From Bryobacteraceae bacterium (GTDB lineage Bacteria; Acidobacteriota; Terriglobia; Bryobacterales; Bryobacteraceae), in assembly GCA_023384675.1 (NCBI GenBank), contig JAHDVK010000002.1, positions 186,001 through 250,000 on the forward strand: a stretch of 64,000 nt of DNA. The letters run 5' to 3'. The notes beneath the pieces are model-generated. The model ran no database searches and was not told the DNA's origin. It saw only the letters and a program-made list of their open reading frames with translations. This document shows positions 21,101 to 28,784 of this stretch, in pieces. The translations under genes were made by a program, and so were the position numbers. Every line of letters starts with the position of its first letter. Positions within the stretch are counted from its first letter, which is position 1.

Positions 21101-21504
21101 TGGCCGGTCTCCGCACTCGAACTCTGGACAAGCGGAGCGACGGCGACCACCTCGATCGTTTCCGACACACTGCCGACTTGCAGCGCGATGTCCACGCGCG
21201 CGCGTTGGTCCACGGTAAGCGTAATACCGGTCTGCTCCGCGCGCTTGAAACCGCTTAATTCGACACTGACCCGGTATGAACCGGGGACCAGAAACGGGGC
21301 TATGAAAGACCCTGTTTCGTCCGTGGTGCGTTGAACGCTTGTATTGCGGTTGACTTCGGTGATTGTGACGGCCGCTCCGGCGGCGGGCGCGCCGCTGGGG
21401 TCGGTCACGGTGCCGAGGATGGTGCCCGTGGTGACCTGGGCGGTCAGGGCACCTGAAAATACCAGCAGCCCGACGACGGCTGCCATCAGCAGGCGATTCG
21501 ACAT
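18145..21504 (-). CDS. Oar-like TonB-dependent receptor 1 with carboxypeptidase-regulatory-like N-terminal domain
   Basis: The 1119-residue outer-membrane protein starts with a signal peptide ending in ALTAQ. Next comes a CarboxypepD_reg-like beta domain (GTVTDPSGAPAAGAAVTI, about residues 25-105) and a plug domain with VQELPLNGRNFAQLVYLAPG near residue 145. The remainder is a long beta barrel with many aromatic-ended strands, finishing in GRVSF. Such receptors are greatly expanded in Solibacter-like acidobacteria and are thought to import or bind large carbohydrate or peptide substrates; the ligand is unknown. The ATG at 21504 has GGGGA eight bases upstream. A good promoter lies at 21595-21623, giving a leader of about 85 bases. 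Confidence 0.9.
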   Translation of the reverse strand: MSNRLLMAAVVGLLVFSGALTAQVTTGTILGTVTDPSGAPAAGAAVTITEVNRNTSVQRTTDETGSFIAPFLVPGSYRVSVELSGFKRAEQTGITLTVDQRARVDIALQVGSVSETIEVVAVAPLVQSSSAETGQVIEQRAVQELPLNGRNFAQLVYLAPGVTPGQAGENLSGASTFNPRAASNYNPLGQRANANGWLVDGIDNNEYTFNTVIVQPSLESVREFKVLTGSFSAEFGRGAGVVSVSTRSGTNDFHGTAFWFHRNIVFDARSFFQSPQVLPKKPPFRRHQMGAASSGAILKNRLFYFADYAGQRELRGLDYLNTVPTAAVRGGDFSNFTGSGGLIRIFDPFTTRTNPANPNQFLRDQFPNNVIPSARIGQVASNVASIYPMPNSPGQFGGNFLNFQSVANRVIDDNQYTTRLDYQASSKDSIFFRFAQQWYDLDAPQGQANCCLPTPAEAAQRFDLGPFVAGIQFTRLRTNGGAFNWSRVWSPSVVGEFRAGWARTNPSTVQSDFGTQAASSLGIRNVNLTDNSTGLPTMNIADFTGLSGGPGFLPARPKQTNYQIDYNIYWTRATHNLKFGYHVVRRDISPFTNQSTRGTLNFNRGFVQNPVSPGGTGTGFASLLLGLVQTGDRGFLLGTPGLRAWENAWFFQDDWKVSRRLTLNLGVRYEIYSPETEWYDRMTSFDLTTLMFAYANEGGYSRTLRNTDRNNFGPRFGFAYDMFGDQKTILRGGYALSYFPEPVSASNMLPQGVPHLFSEQFALGDNLVDYSAVPRIDQPFGPLLPLKPQTTAEINARRPAVRGYSFNNPTQYAQTWSMTVQRQIGADWMAELGYVGSRGINLLAARNHNEVAIGPGSVADRRPYQALRDIANITIFEPMNMSTYHGMTMRVQRQFTRGFSLLGVYTFGKSLDFGGSVASGGGSTGGPLTWTCMRCYRGPSGFDVKHRAVINGLYDLPWGRGRQFDIQNRFLDAVVGGWQVGGIVTGTTGRPFNVGLQNGVNNGAPSWPDRIADGRISGADRARWFDPSAFVAPPPNTSYGNAPRGVFYSPGILNFDTSVTKTFNITEKVKFNFRWEAFNLTNTPYFGFPNSAIGSPTVGQINGLVGDNRSMQFAGRVSF

Positions 21505-21594
21505 GGAAGTATCCCCCGTAAATCGGTTTCCGTTGTTGTTCAAAGAGCCTAACCCAGACTGAGACCGTAGCATCCCTGGCGCAGCCTGAGAGAA

Positions 21595-21623
21595 ATTATG
21601 CTCCTGTTTAATGTGAATTACAA
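21595..21623 (-). promoter_or_regulatory. Sigma70-type promoter of TonB receptor 1
   Basis: On the minus strand TTGTAA (21623-21618) is followed after 17 bases by CATAAT (21600-21595). The region is clearly more AT-rich than its surroundings and lies about 90 bases before the receptor ATG. The rest of 21505-21702 has no gene. Confidence 0.55.
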
Positions 21624-21702
21624 GGGGATTGCGATGAACGATATACGATTTCTGTGTAGACAAAAAAGCTATCTTGAGATATCTGACGAATATGCGGTGA
21701 AA

Positions 21703-23340
21703 CTAGAGAGACGCCGCGACGATCTCGCGGGCCTCGGCGAGGATCTGATCGAGGTGCTCTTGGCTGACGAAGCTTTCGGCGTAGAGTTTATAGATGTTTT
21801 CGGTGCCCGAGGGCCGGGCCGCGAACCAGCCGTTATGCGTGGTCACCTTCAAGCCGCCGATCGATGCCTTGTTGCCGGGGGCCTTGGTCAGTTTGGCTTC
21901 GATGGGGTCGCCGGCCATGCGGCTGGCGGTTACGTTCTCCGGCGAAAGCTCCGATAACCTGGCCTTCTGCTCCGGCGTGGCGGGCGTATCGATGCGGGTG
22001 TAATAGCTTTGGCCGAACTGGGCGGTGATTTCCTGGTAGTGCAAGCCGGGTTCCTTGCCGGTGACGGCGGCGATCTCGGCGGCGAGCAGGCCCAGGATCA
22101 GCCCGTCCTTGTCCGTACACCACACCTGGCCGTTGCGGCGGAGGAAGCACGCCCCCGCGCTCTCCTCGCCGCCGAAGCAGAACGAACCGTCAAACAGCCC
22201 CGGCGCGAACCACTTGAAGCCGACGGGCGTTTCGCACAAGCGGCGTCCGAGCGAATCCACCACACGGTCGATGAGGCCGCTCGAAACCAGCGTCTTGCCC
22301 ACCAGCGAATTGCGGGACCAATCGGGGCGGTGGGTGAGCAGATAGCGGATGGCCACGGCGAGGTAGTGGTTCGGGTTCATCAGGCCCGCGGACGGCGTGA
22401 CGATGCCGTGGCGGTCGGCGTCGGGGTCGTTGCCGAAGGCGAGGTCAAAGCGGTCCTTCAAATCCACGAGCGAAGCCATGGCATGGGGCGAGGAGCAGTC
22501 CATGCGGATGGCGCCGTCGTGATCGAGCGTCATGAAGGCGAAGCGCGGGTCCACCTGTTCGTTGACCACTGTGATGTCGAGCCGGTAACGTTCGGCGAGC
22601 GGGGCCCAGTAGTGAACGGCGGCGCCGCCGAGCGGATCGATGCCGATACTCAGACCCGAGCGCGCAATGGCGTCGATATTGACGACATTCGGCAGGTCGT
22701 CAATATAGGGCCGCATGAAATCGGTGGGGTGCGTGGTCTCTGCGCGCAATGCTTTTTCGTAGGAAATGCGCCGGAAGTCGCCGGAACGAAGCAATTCATT
22801 GGCGCGATTTTGGATCCAGGAAGTCACTCCGGTTTCGGCCGGGCCGCCGTGCGGCGGGTTGTACTTGATGCCGCCGTCGGCGGGCGGGTTGTGGGATGGG
22901 GTCAGGATCAGGCCGTCGGCGGAGGCATCGTGATAGGCGTTATAGGCAAGAATGGCGCGTGAAATGACGGGGGTGGGCGTGAAGCCGTTGTCCTTCTGGA
23001 TCAGGGTCTCGACCTCGTTCGCCGCCAGCACCTCGAGCGCGGTGCGCTGCGCGGCGGCCGAGAGCGCGTGCGTATCCATGCCCAGAAACAATGGGCCGTC
23101 GATGCCGTTCGCGGCGCGATAGTCGCAGACCGCCTGGGTGATCGCGAGGATATGAGCCTCGGTGAACGTGGCGTTGAGCGCCGTGCCGCGGTGGCCGGAG
23201 GTCCCAAACGAAACCGCGTGCAGCGGATCGGCGCGATCGGGACGAAGCTCGTAATAGGCTTTTTCGAGGGCGGCGAGGTCGATGAGGGAGTCTGATGGGG
23301 CGGGCTTTCCGGCGAGCGGGTGAAGACTCATAGCGTCCAT
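21703..23340 (-). CDS. pgm: Phosphoglucomutase (alpha-D-glucose phosphate-specific)
   Basis: The 545-residue enzyme interconverts glucose 1-phosphate and glucose 6-phosphate. VSFGTSGHRG near residue 45 precedes the four-domain fold. The phosphoserine loop is TPSHNPPADGGIKYN near residue 145, the metal loop DPDADRHG is near residue 305, and GEESAGACF marks the sugar-binding loop. The C-terminal phosphate-binding loop is ARPSGTENIYKLYAESF. The ATG at 23340 has GGAG nine bases upstream; an ATG at 23331 is an alternative. The gene is divergent from the Tat-exported protein gene at 23430, with an 89-base shared upstream region. Confidence 0.95.
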   Translation of the reverse strand: MDAMSLHPLAGKPAPSDSLIDLAALEKAYYELRPDRADPLHAVSFGTSGHRGTALNATFTEAHILAITQAVCDYRAANGIDGPLFLGMDTHALSAAAQRTALEVLAANEVETLIQKDNGFTPTPVISRAILAYNAYHDASADGLILTPSHNPPADGGIKYNPPHGGPAETGVTSWIQNRANELLRSGDFRRISYEKALRAETTHPTDFMRPYIDDLPNVVNIDAIARSGLSIGIDPLGGAAVHYWAPLAERYRLDITVVNEQVDPRFAFMTLDHDGAIRMDCSSPHAMASLVDLKDRFDLAFGNDPDADRHGIVTPSAGLMNPNHYLAVAIRYLLTHRPDWSRNSLVGKTLVSSGLIDRVVDSLGRRLCETPVGFKWFAPGLFDGSFCFGGEESAGACFLRRNGQVWCTDKDGLILGLLAAEIAAVTGKEPGLHYQEITAQFGQSYYTRIDTPATPEQKARLSELSPENVTASRMAGDPIEAKLTKAPGNKASIGGLKVTTHNGWFAARPSGTENIYKLYAESFVSQEHLDQILAEAREIVAASL

Positions 23341-23429
23341 CTTACGGGACTCCATCAGGGCTTGGCATCCTGCGCGAGTTGATATAGAATTCGGACAGTT
23401 CAGTCCGATTCCAGCAGGAGGCATCGACC

Positions 23430-24320
23430 ATGACGGCAACCCGGCGTGATTTCGTGGCGGCGACGATGGCGGGCGCGGCGATTCCGGGCGCGGCGCCGCT
23501 GCTGCCCACGGTGACCTTCGGCGGGCAGGAGGTCACCCGCCTGATCCTCGGCACCAACCCGATGTTCGGCTATTCCCACCTGACCACGAACCTCGATCTC
23601 GCCATGCGCGAGTGGATGACGCACGACCGGCGCGTGGAAACCGTGCTCCGCGCCGAACGCGCCGGGCTGAATACCTGGCAGCTTCACTACCACAACGACA
23701 CCATGGCGATGATCGATGCGCTGCGCCAGCGCGGGTCGAAGATCAAACTGTTCCTCCTGAGCGATTTCGAGCTGCACAAGGACTTCTCGATGATCCCCGC
23801 GGCGGCCAAACGCGGCTTCATCGGCATGGCGCATCACGGCAACCGCACCGACGAAGCCTTCCGCGCGCGCCAGATGGCGCGCGTCCGGGAGTTCGTCGAC
23901 CGTGTGAAGGACACGGGGGCGATGGCGGGCGTTTCGGCGCACAATCCCGATGCGCTCGATTTCATCGAGAGCGCGGGCTGGCCGGTGGATTATTACATGA
24001 CGTGCTTCTACAACGTCTCGCGCACGGTGGAGGAGACACGAGCCGTGCTGGGCAGCGAAGCGCCGCTCGGCGAGGCGTTTCTCGAGAAAGACCCCGAACG
24101 GATGACGCGTTTTGTGCGCTTCACGAAGAAGCCCTGCCTTGCTTTCAAGGTTCTGGGCGCGGGCCACCGGGCGCGGCGGAAGGATGGGGTCGAAGAAGCG
24201 TTCCGCTACGCCTACTCGCGTATCAAGCCGGGCGACGCCGTGATCGTAGGCATGTTCCCGCGTTACCGCGACGAGGTGGCGGAGAACGTGGAGACCGCCC
24301 GGCGGGTGCTGAGCGCGTAG
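23430..24320 (+). CDS. Tat-exported TIM-barrel-like protein of unknown function
   Basis: The 296-residue product begins with a twin-arginine-type signal (TATRRDFVAATMAGAAIPGA). The rest reads like an aldo/keto-reductase-type or xylose-isomerase-type barrel: RLILGTNPMFGYSHL, HYHNDTMAMIDALRQ, AMAGVSAHNPDALDF, and a C-terminal YSRIKPGDAVIVGMFPR. I cannot name a reaction. An AGGAGG precedes the ATG by seven bases. The last 189 coding bases lie inside a repeat whose second copy is 1859 bases downstream (25991-26183), so the 3' end of this gene has been duplicated. Confidence 0.7.
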   Translation: MTATRRDFVAATMAGAAIPGAAPLLPTVTFGGQEVTRLILGTNPMFGYSHLTTNLDLAMREWMTHDRRVETVLRAERAGLNTWQLHYHNDTMAMIDALRQRGSKIKLFLLSDFELHKDFSMIPAAAKRGFIGMAHHGNRTDEAFRARQMARVREFVDRVKDTGAMAGVSAHNPDALDFIESAGWPVDYYMTCFYNVSRTVEETRAVLGSEAPLGEAFLEKDPERMTRFVRFTKKPCLAFKVLGAGHRARRKDGVEEAFRYAYSRIKPGDAVIVGMFPRYRDEVAENVETARRVLSA

Positions 24321-24324
24321 GGGC
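24132..24324 (+). repeat. Direct repeat copy 1 (3' end of the Tat-exported protein gene)
   Basis: These 193 bases recur at 25991-26183. By eye the copies differ at five positions only. Copy 1 is in frame with the intact gene and runs through its TAG stop. The two copies flank about 1.67 kb of different sequence. Confidence 0.95.
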
Positions 24325-24515
24325 CGCGGGGGGAGCGATTTAGGGGCAAGTGCGCTCAAGGCTGATTGATTACTTACAAATCCCGTGTCGCGCCTGCTCG
24401 ATGCAGGCTGATAGGTCTGATATATCAGTGTAATAAATCTCGATGGTTTTATAAAGTATTGATAAAGTGCCCTCTATTGCGTGGGATTCACTTAATATTA
24501 AAAACGACAAATTCC

Positions 24516-24544
24516 TTGACAAGCGTTCAATCGCCATGCATACT
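24516..24544 (+). promoter_or_regulatory. Near-consensus sigma70 promoter in the insert
   Basis: TTGACA (24516-24521) is followed after 17 bases by CATACT (24539-24544). The predicted start, near 24551, leaves a leader of about ten bases with GAGG just before the ATG at 24561. The stretch 24325-24515 is AT-rich and contains no gene I can support. Confidence 0.7.
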
Positions 24545-24560
24545 GTCCGTGAGGTTGAAG

Positions 24561-25055
24561 ATGAACAGGATATCCATCCCACGAAAACCAGCCGGGCTTG
24601 TCAGCGCCGGATCGCGAAAACTGCTCCGAACATTTTGGCTTCTGCTTGTGGCCGTTTCACTTTGTGCTGCTCTTTCATCTCCCGAACCACCCCCGCTCAC
24701 CGACGACGAGCTGATGTGGCTTGCATGCATTGCTATGTCAGATCAACCAGGCGGCGGGAAGTACCTTGACCGGGTTGCTTCGCTGAAGCTAAGAGGATTC
24801 AGTGAGGCGCTGGCAAAGGACTTTATCAACCATGCCAATAGAGTAATGGTTGAGTTCAGGGAGTTTGAAGCCGCGCTCCCCGACAGGTCGCGAAGTTCGG
24901 TGACTGCGCTGGCGCAGGCGAAGACCGAGATCGTCCAGCGGCGGAGTGGGGCGTTGCGTTCCAGATTGTCGGCGGAGGAATCACGATTGGTTGGCGAATA
25001 CCTTGAGTTCCTCCGGTCGAAGACCAACAGGTATAGCAGGGATTCTGGAAAGTAG
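24561..25055 (+). CDS. Small exported or membrane-anchored protein of unknown function
   Basis: From the ATG at 24561 (GAGG six bases upstream) the 164-residue product has a positively charged N-terminus and a hydrophobic segment at about residues 23-40 (TFWLLLVAVSLCAALSS), a signal peptide or anchor. The remainder is mainly helical and charged (LTDDELMWLACIAMSD, then EFREFEAALPDR, and AEESRLVGEYLEFLRSK). I recognise no family. Lower GC than its neighbours and the flanking direct repeat suggest it arrived with the insert. It is followed by another exported protein after 26 bases, so the two probably form an operon from the promoter at 24516-24544. Confidence 0.6.
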   Translation: MNRISIPRKPAGLVSAGSRKLLRTFWLLLVAVSLCAALSSPEPPPLTDDELMWLACIAMSDQPGGGKYLDRVASLKLRGFSEALAKDFINHANRVMVEFREFEAALPDRSRSSVTALAQAKTEIVQRRSGALRSRLSAEESRLVGEYLEFLRSKTNRYSRDSGK

Positions 25056-25081
25056 TCTTGAAGAAGGAGGTGACTTTACAC

Positions 25082-25834
25082 ATGATTAAGAACATGGCGT
25101 CCGCTTTTGCCCTCACTGCGTTTCTTGGCGTTGGCGCGCTGGCGCAATACGCTGAAGTCACGAGGTGGTACGATGTGCAGCCAGACCAGGGCAAAATCAC
25201 CTTTTACGTAATGATGAACGGCGTAGGAACCTATCCCGAATATAATGAAACTTGCTTTCAACTTTTGACTGATCCGGGTGGCCGTCAGTGGTACAGTGGG
25301 ACAACTGGGGTTAATTTTGCGCTGTGCTCGCAAGATGCGTTCTATGAGGCATATCAGGAAGCTGGAACTTATGAAGTGGAGACGACAGCGTACGCTGTCC
25401 CCTATCAGGGTTACCCCCCCTTCGTACCCTTCAACTACGACCTGGGACCTAAAGTCCAAGTCGTGATCCAGCCGTGGCTGAAACTCGATCCTGGGGGGTG
25501 GAGCCCTGCAACCGCTGCTACGGCCGGCGGCGTCTCCCATCTGATGGCCCAGGTCACAACCTCAAGAGGTTGCAGCGGAACCGTGAAATTGGATGCGGCA
25601 TACTCGTTCCCGCCTGGTCTCAAGACTGTTTCTACTCCCACCTCGCATGTCCAGGGCTCGGTTAATGAGATAAAAATAACCTGGTTCAACTTCGGCAAGC
25701 TGGAACTGGCGTCGGATAACCAGCAGGGGGGGGCGGCGCAAGCAAGCGTTCAACTGGGCACGCCAGTACCCTGTACCGTTCAAAAGGACCCGATGTTCGG
25801 GAGCAATCTCACCATCCAAACAACGCCGCCGTAG
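25082..25834 (+). CDS. Secreted protein of unknown function
   Basis: The 250-residue product has a signal peptide (MIKNMASAFALTAFLGVGALAQ) and a beta-rich mature part with two or three cysteines (NETCFQLL, FALCSQD, RGCSGTVKL) and many aromatic residues. No catalytic motif is visible. The ATG at 25082 is fixed by an upstream AAGGAGGTGA (25065-25074), a full match to the anti-Shine-Dalgarno sequence, so expression may be high. It is the second gene of the insert between the direct repeats. The 156 bases after it hold no gene. Confidence 0.65.
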   Translation: MIKNMASAFALTAFLGVGALAQYAEVTRWYDVQPDQGKITFYVMMNGVGTYPEYNETCFQLLTDPGGRQWYSGTTGVNFALCSQDAFYEAYQEAGTYEVETTAYAVPYQGYPPFVPFNYDLGPKVQVVIQPWLKLDPGGWSPATAATAGGVSHLMAQVTTSRGCSGTVKLDAAYSFPPGLKTVSTPTSHVQGSVNEIKITWFNFGKLELASDNQQGGAAQASVQLGTPVPCTVQKDPMFGSNLTIQTTPP

Positions 25835-25990
25835 TAGCCGCTGCTAGGTGCATCGGCGTTCCTGGTGCGAACTCCCGGCAGACGGCATTCAGCATGAGGA
25901 ACAACTTCTGGTTGGTGGCTGGATGTTTGCGGCTGTCGAGCTACGCGTGTGTCGGCTGCTTTCTCGAAGAGTGCAGTAACCAGCGGCGAT

Positions 25991-26183
25991 CCCTGCCTTG
26001 CTTTCAAGGTTCTGGGCGCGGGCCACCGGGCGCGGCGGAAGGATGGGGTCGAAGAAGCGTTCCGCTACGCCTACTCGCGTATAAAGCCGGGCGACGCCGT
26101 GATCGTCGGCGTGTTCCCGCGCTACCGCGACGAGGTGGCGGAGAACGTGGAGACCGCGCGGCGGGTGCTGAGCGCGTAGGGGC
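25991..26183 (+). pseudogene. Direct repeat copy 2: duplicated 3' fragment of the Tat-exported protein gene
   Basis: This second copy encodes the same last 62 residues as the gene at 23430-24320 (four or five differing bases are silent or conservative, for example Met to Val) and its TAG stop. The upstream part of the gene is absent and is replaced by unrelated sequence. An in-frame ATG at 25949 would give a 76-residue product, but that is probably accidental. Confidence 0.85.
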
Positions 26184-26283
26184 GCGGGTCGTCATTCGTC
26201 GTCGGGCTGAAGAAGACGATTAAGCCGCATTCTTCACCGAAAACCCCGCGGCGGCGGCCTGAAACGTGCCTGCTCCGCCGCCC

Positions 26284-26748
26284 TCAGCCTCGTCCGCGAA
26301 ACCGGAGATGCATGCGTCTCAACGCGAGCCCATAGAAGGCCGAAGTCATGCAGCCCACGATCATGGCAAACACCATGCGGGCCCCAAGACCGAGGCCGAT
26401 GAGCGGGTCGCCCTGCCAGACCCGATGCGGATCCGAGCCGCTTTCGATTTGCAGAAGACCCCAGACGCCTTGCGAGACAGGTCCGATCAAAGTGCCGGTC
26501 GCCAGGATCACCCAGAACCGCCAGCCTTCCGCGTCCTCCAGCGCCAGGACGAGCCACAGGTACAGGAACCAGACCGGGACCGCGATAGTCATGGTGGTGA
26601 AGAAGACGGTGGGAAATAGATCCAGCGTGAAGGCGCCCGCCCGTCCGAAAACCAGGGTGAACAAGACGCTGAACAGCGCAACCGAGGCGAGCAAAGCTCC
26701 GAGTGAGATTCCAGCACGTCCGAAAGTGCTCACGGCGGGTGCGGTCAT
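26284..26748 (-). CDS. Small integral membrane protein of unknown function
   Basis: The 154-residue product has about four membrane helices: residues 10-32 (ISLGALLASVALFSVLFTLV), 42-68, 76-95 and 118-142. The C-terminus is Arg-rich (LRRMHLRFRGRG). No motif identifies a function. The ATG at 26748 has AGGAGG seven bases upstream. It follows mqnC after 56 bases on the same strand and might belong to that transcript; a link to menaquinone synthesis is only positional. Confidence 0.6.
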   Translation of the reverse strand: MTAPAVSTFGRAGISLGALLASVALFSVLFTLVFGRAGAFTLDLFPTVFFTTMTIAVPVWFLYLWLVLALEDAEGWRFWVILATGTLIGPVSQGVWGLLQIESGSDPHRVWQGDPLIGLGLGARMVFAMIVGCMTSAFYGLALRRMHLRFRGRG

Positions 26749-26804
26749 TCCACGCCTCCTCGTCCAGTTTAGCGCGCATTTCCGCCCCGCCCCGCGCGCC
26801 CGGG

Positions 26805-27842
26805 TCAGTTCAGAAAATACGTCCGGTACAGCGTATCCCGCTGCTTTGGCACGAAGCCCGCGTCGCGAATGATGCGCCGCAGTTCCTCTTCGCTCGCCTT
26901 GTTGCGCGCGCCCGCCGCCGACACCACGTTCTCCTCGATCATGATCGAGCCCACATCGTTGCCGCCGAAACGCAGCCCCACCTGGCAGGTTTTCAGTCCC
27001 TGCGTCACCCAGGAACTCTGAATATTCACGATATTTTCGAGAAAAAGCCGCGAAACGGCGAGCGTCTTCAGGTACTCCACGCCCGTCGCTTCTTCTTTCA
27101 CGAAACGGCCGAGCGACGTATTTTCCCGCTGGAAACTCCAGGGAATAAACGCCGTAAAACCGCCGGTGTCTTCCTGAATCTGGCGGACAATTTCCAGGTG
27201 CGTCACGCGCTGTTCCAGCGTTTCGCCGCAGCCGAACATCATCGTGGCCGTGGTGCGCAACCCCAGCTTGTGCGCCGTGCGGTGCACGTCGATCCACTCC
27301 TGCGTCGAGCATTTCAGCCGCGAAATCCGCTGCCGCACGTCGTCGTGCAGGATCTCCGCGCCGCCGCCCGGAATCGACTGCAGACCCGCGTCCCGCAGCC
27401 TCCGGATCGTGTCCTCGAGGCTGATGCCCGAGACCTGCGCGATGTTCTGAATCTCGGGCGAGGAGAAACAATGCAGCCAGATGCGCTCGCCAAACTTCTG
27501 CTTGATGGCGCGCAGCAGATCTTCGTACCACTCGATTTTGAGATCGGGGTGCAATCCGCCCTGCATCAGCACGCCCGTGCCGCCCAGGTCGATCGTCTCC
27601 TGGATCTTCTGGAAGATCACCTCATGGCCGTGGACGTAGCCCTCATTATGCCCCATGGGCCGGTAAAAGGCGCAAAAGGAGCAATATTCGGTGCAGAAAT
27701 TCGTGTAATTGATATTGCGGTCGATAATATAGCTGACCACGCCCTCGGGATGGTGTTTCCGCCTCACCGCATCGGCGGCCATCCCAAGCCCGGTCAGATC
27801 GTGGCTCTCGAGAAGGTCAACGGCTTCCCGCGGAGTCATCAT
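26805..27842 (-). CDS. mqnC: Cyclic dehypoxanthinyl futalosine synthase (radical SAM)
   Basis: The 345-residue radical SAM enzyme performs the ring closure of dehypoxanthinyl futalosine in the futalosine route to menaquinone. The 4Fe-4S motif is CTEYCSFC near residue 51. GGLHPDLKIEWYEDLL, IPGGGAEILHDDVR and TTATMMFGCGETLEQR are typical family blocks, and the C-terminal SIMIEENVVSAAG fits MqnC. The start overlaps the 3' end of mqnA by 26 bases, which implies coupled translation. Its presence shows that this organism makes menaquinone through futalosine and not through the classical Men pathway. Confidence 0.93.
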   Translation of the reverse strand: MMTPREAVDLLESHDLTGLGMAADAVRRKHHPEGVVSYIIDRNINYTNFCTEYCSFCAFYRPMGHNEGYVHGHEVIFQKIQETIDLGGTGVLMQGGLHPDLKIEWYEDLLRAIKQKFGERIWLHCFSSPEIQNIAQVSGISLEDTIRRLRDAGLQSIPGGGAEILHDDVRQRISRLKCSTQEWIDVHRTAHKLGLRTTATMMFGCGETLEQRVTHLEIVRQIQEDTGGFTAFIPWSFQRENTSLGRFVKEEATGVEYLKTLAVSRLFLENIVNIQSSWVTQGLKTCQVGLRFGGNDVGSIMIEENVVSAAGARNKASEEELRRIIRDAGFVPKQRDTLYRTYFLN

Positions 27843-28680
27843 GGGCTGGTTTCTCCGTTGTTACATAGGATGGGCTGTCCACGAGATTTAATTCGTGGGC
27901 GAATTTCAGGTACAGGTCCAGGCCCGCCTGTTCCTCCGGGCCGATCTGGAACACAATGCGGCGCGTGAGATAGTCGTGCACCAACTCCTCGGGAAAGCCG
28001 CGGCGCTCGGCTTCCAGCGGAATGATCTCTTCCAGCTGCGATAGGCCAAAATGACACGACCCCTGGAGCAGATTGACCATCTCCTCGCGAATGGCGGAGG
28101 GGCGGCCGGCCCATAGCGCGAACACCATGGGCAACCCCGTCATCGCTGTCCACTCCTCGCCAAGATCCAGCGTGGGCCAGTCAAGTTCAGCGGGCTCAAC
28201 GCGTAAGGCGGAATCGCCAATCAGCAGCGCGGCGTCGGCGTGTTCCAGCATCCGCACCAGATCCGGTTCGGCGGCGAACACCTCGGGTTCGGCCCCATAC
28301 TTGCGCTGCAAAACGATGCGGGCCAGTTGGACCGACGTGCGCGAACCCGTATCCGCGGCTAATGTGCGGATGCGGTCGAAAGGAGTCCGGGCCACCAGGA
28401 GAATGCTGCGAACCGCCCCCCGGCAGGCGATGCCCACCTCCGGGATGGACGTAAACCGATGACGCTCAACCTCAATCACCGGAAGCAAGCCCACTTCGGC
28501 GACCCCTTCCACCACGCGCTGCGAACAAATCGAAGGCACGGCGAAGCTGAGGTCGGCGCGGCCCTGCTGTGGACCGTTCAGCATGCCCCAAACCAGCGGC
28601 GAGGTGTTCAAGTAGCTGACGGCGCACACCCGCGGGTGGATCAGGCTTGAAGAAAATGGAATCAAATCAGAGTTTAGCAT
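27817..28680 (-). CDS. mqnA: Chorismate dehydratase
   Basis: The 287-residue periplasmic-binding-protein-like enzyme converts chorismate to 3-enolpyruvylbenzoate, the first step of the futalosine menaquinone pathway. The N-terminal VCAVSYLNTSPLVWGM is the family signature. DLSFAVPSICSQRV, LLIGDSALR near residue 170, and LGEEWTAMTGLPMVFALWAG follow in the expected order. The ATG at 28680 is preferred by comparison with family N-termini; upstream in-frame starts exist. It is divergent from the NHL-repeat gene (104 bases between starts) and overlaps mqnC downstream. MqnB and MqnD genes are not in the window. Confidence 0.92.
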   Translation of the reverse strand: MLNSDLIPFSSSLIHPRVCAVSYLNTSPLVWGMLNGPQQGRADLSFAVPSICSQRVVEGVAEVGLLPVIEVERHRFTSIPEVGIACRGAVRSILLVARTPFDRIRTLAADTGSRTSVQLARIVLQRKYGAEPEVFAAEPDLVRMLEHADAALLIGDSALRVEPAELDWPTLDLGEEWTAMTGLPMVFALWAGRPSAIREEMVNLLQGSCHFGLSQLEEIIPLEAERRGFPEELVHDYLTRRIVFQIGPEEQAGLDLYLKFAHELNLVDSPSYVTTEKPAHDDSAGSR

Positions 28681-28784
28681 TGGAACCGGGAAGCGTGGAA
28701 CAGCGGGCCGGCGCATCTTTGCGCGGCGCTGGACCCCGTGGTACGTTGAACACAGGCGCATTTGGGGGTGGAGGATCTAACGCA

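Noticed and set aside
18850-21258. 802-codon plus-strand open frame opposite TonB receptor 1
   Set aside because: Shadow of the receptor gene; no ribosome binding site and no recognisable domain.
25894-26223. 109-codon open frame over direct repeat copy 2
   Set aside because: Runs in a different frame from the duplicated gene fragment; the fragment explains the sequence.
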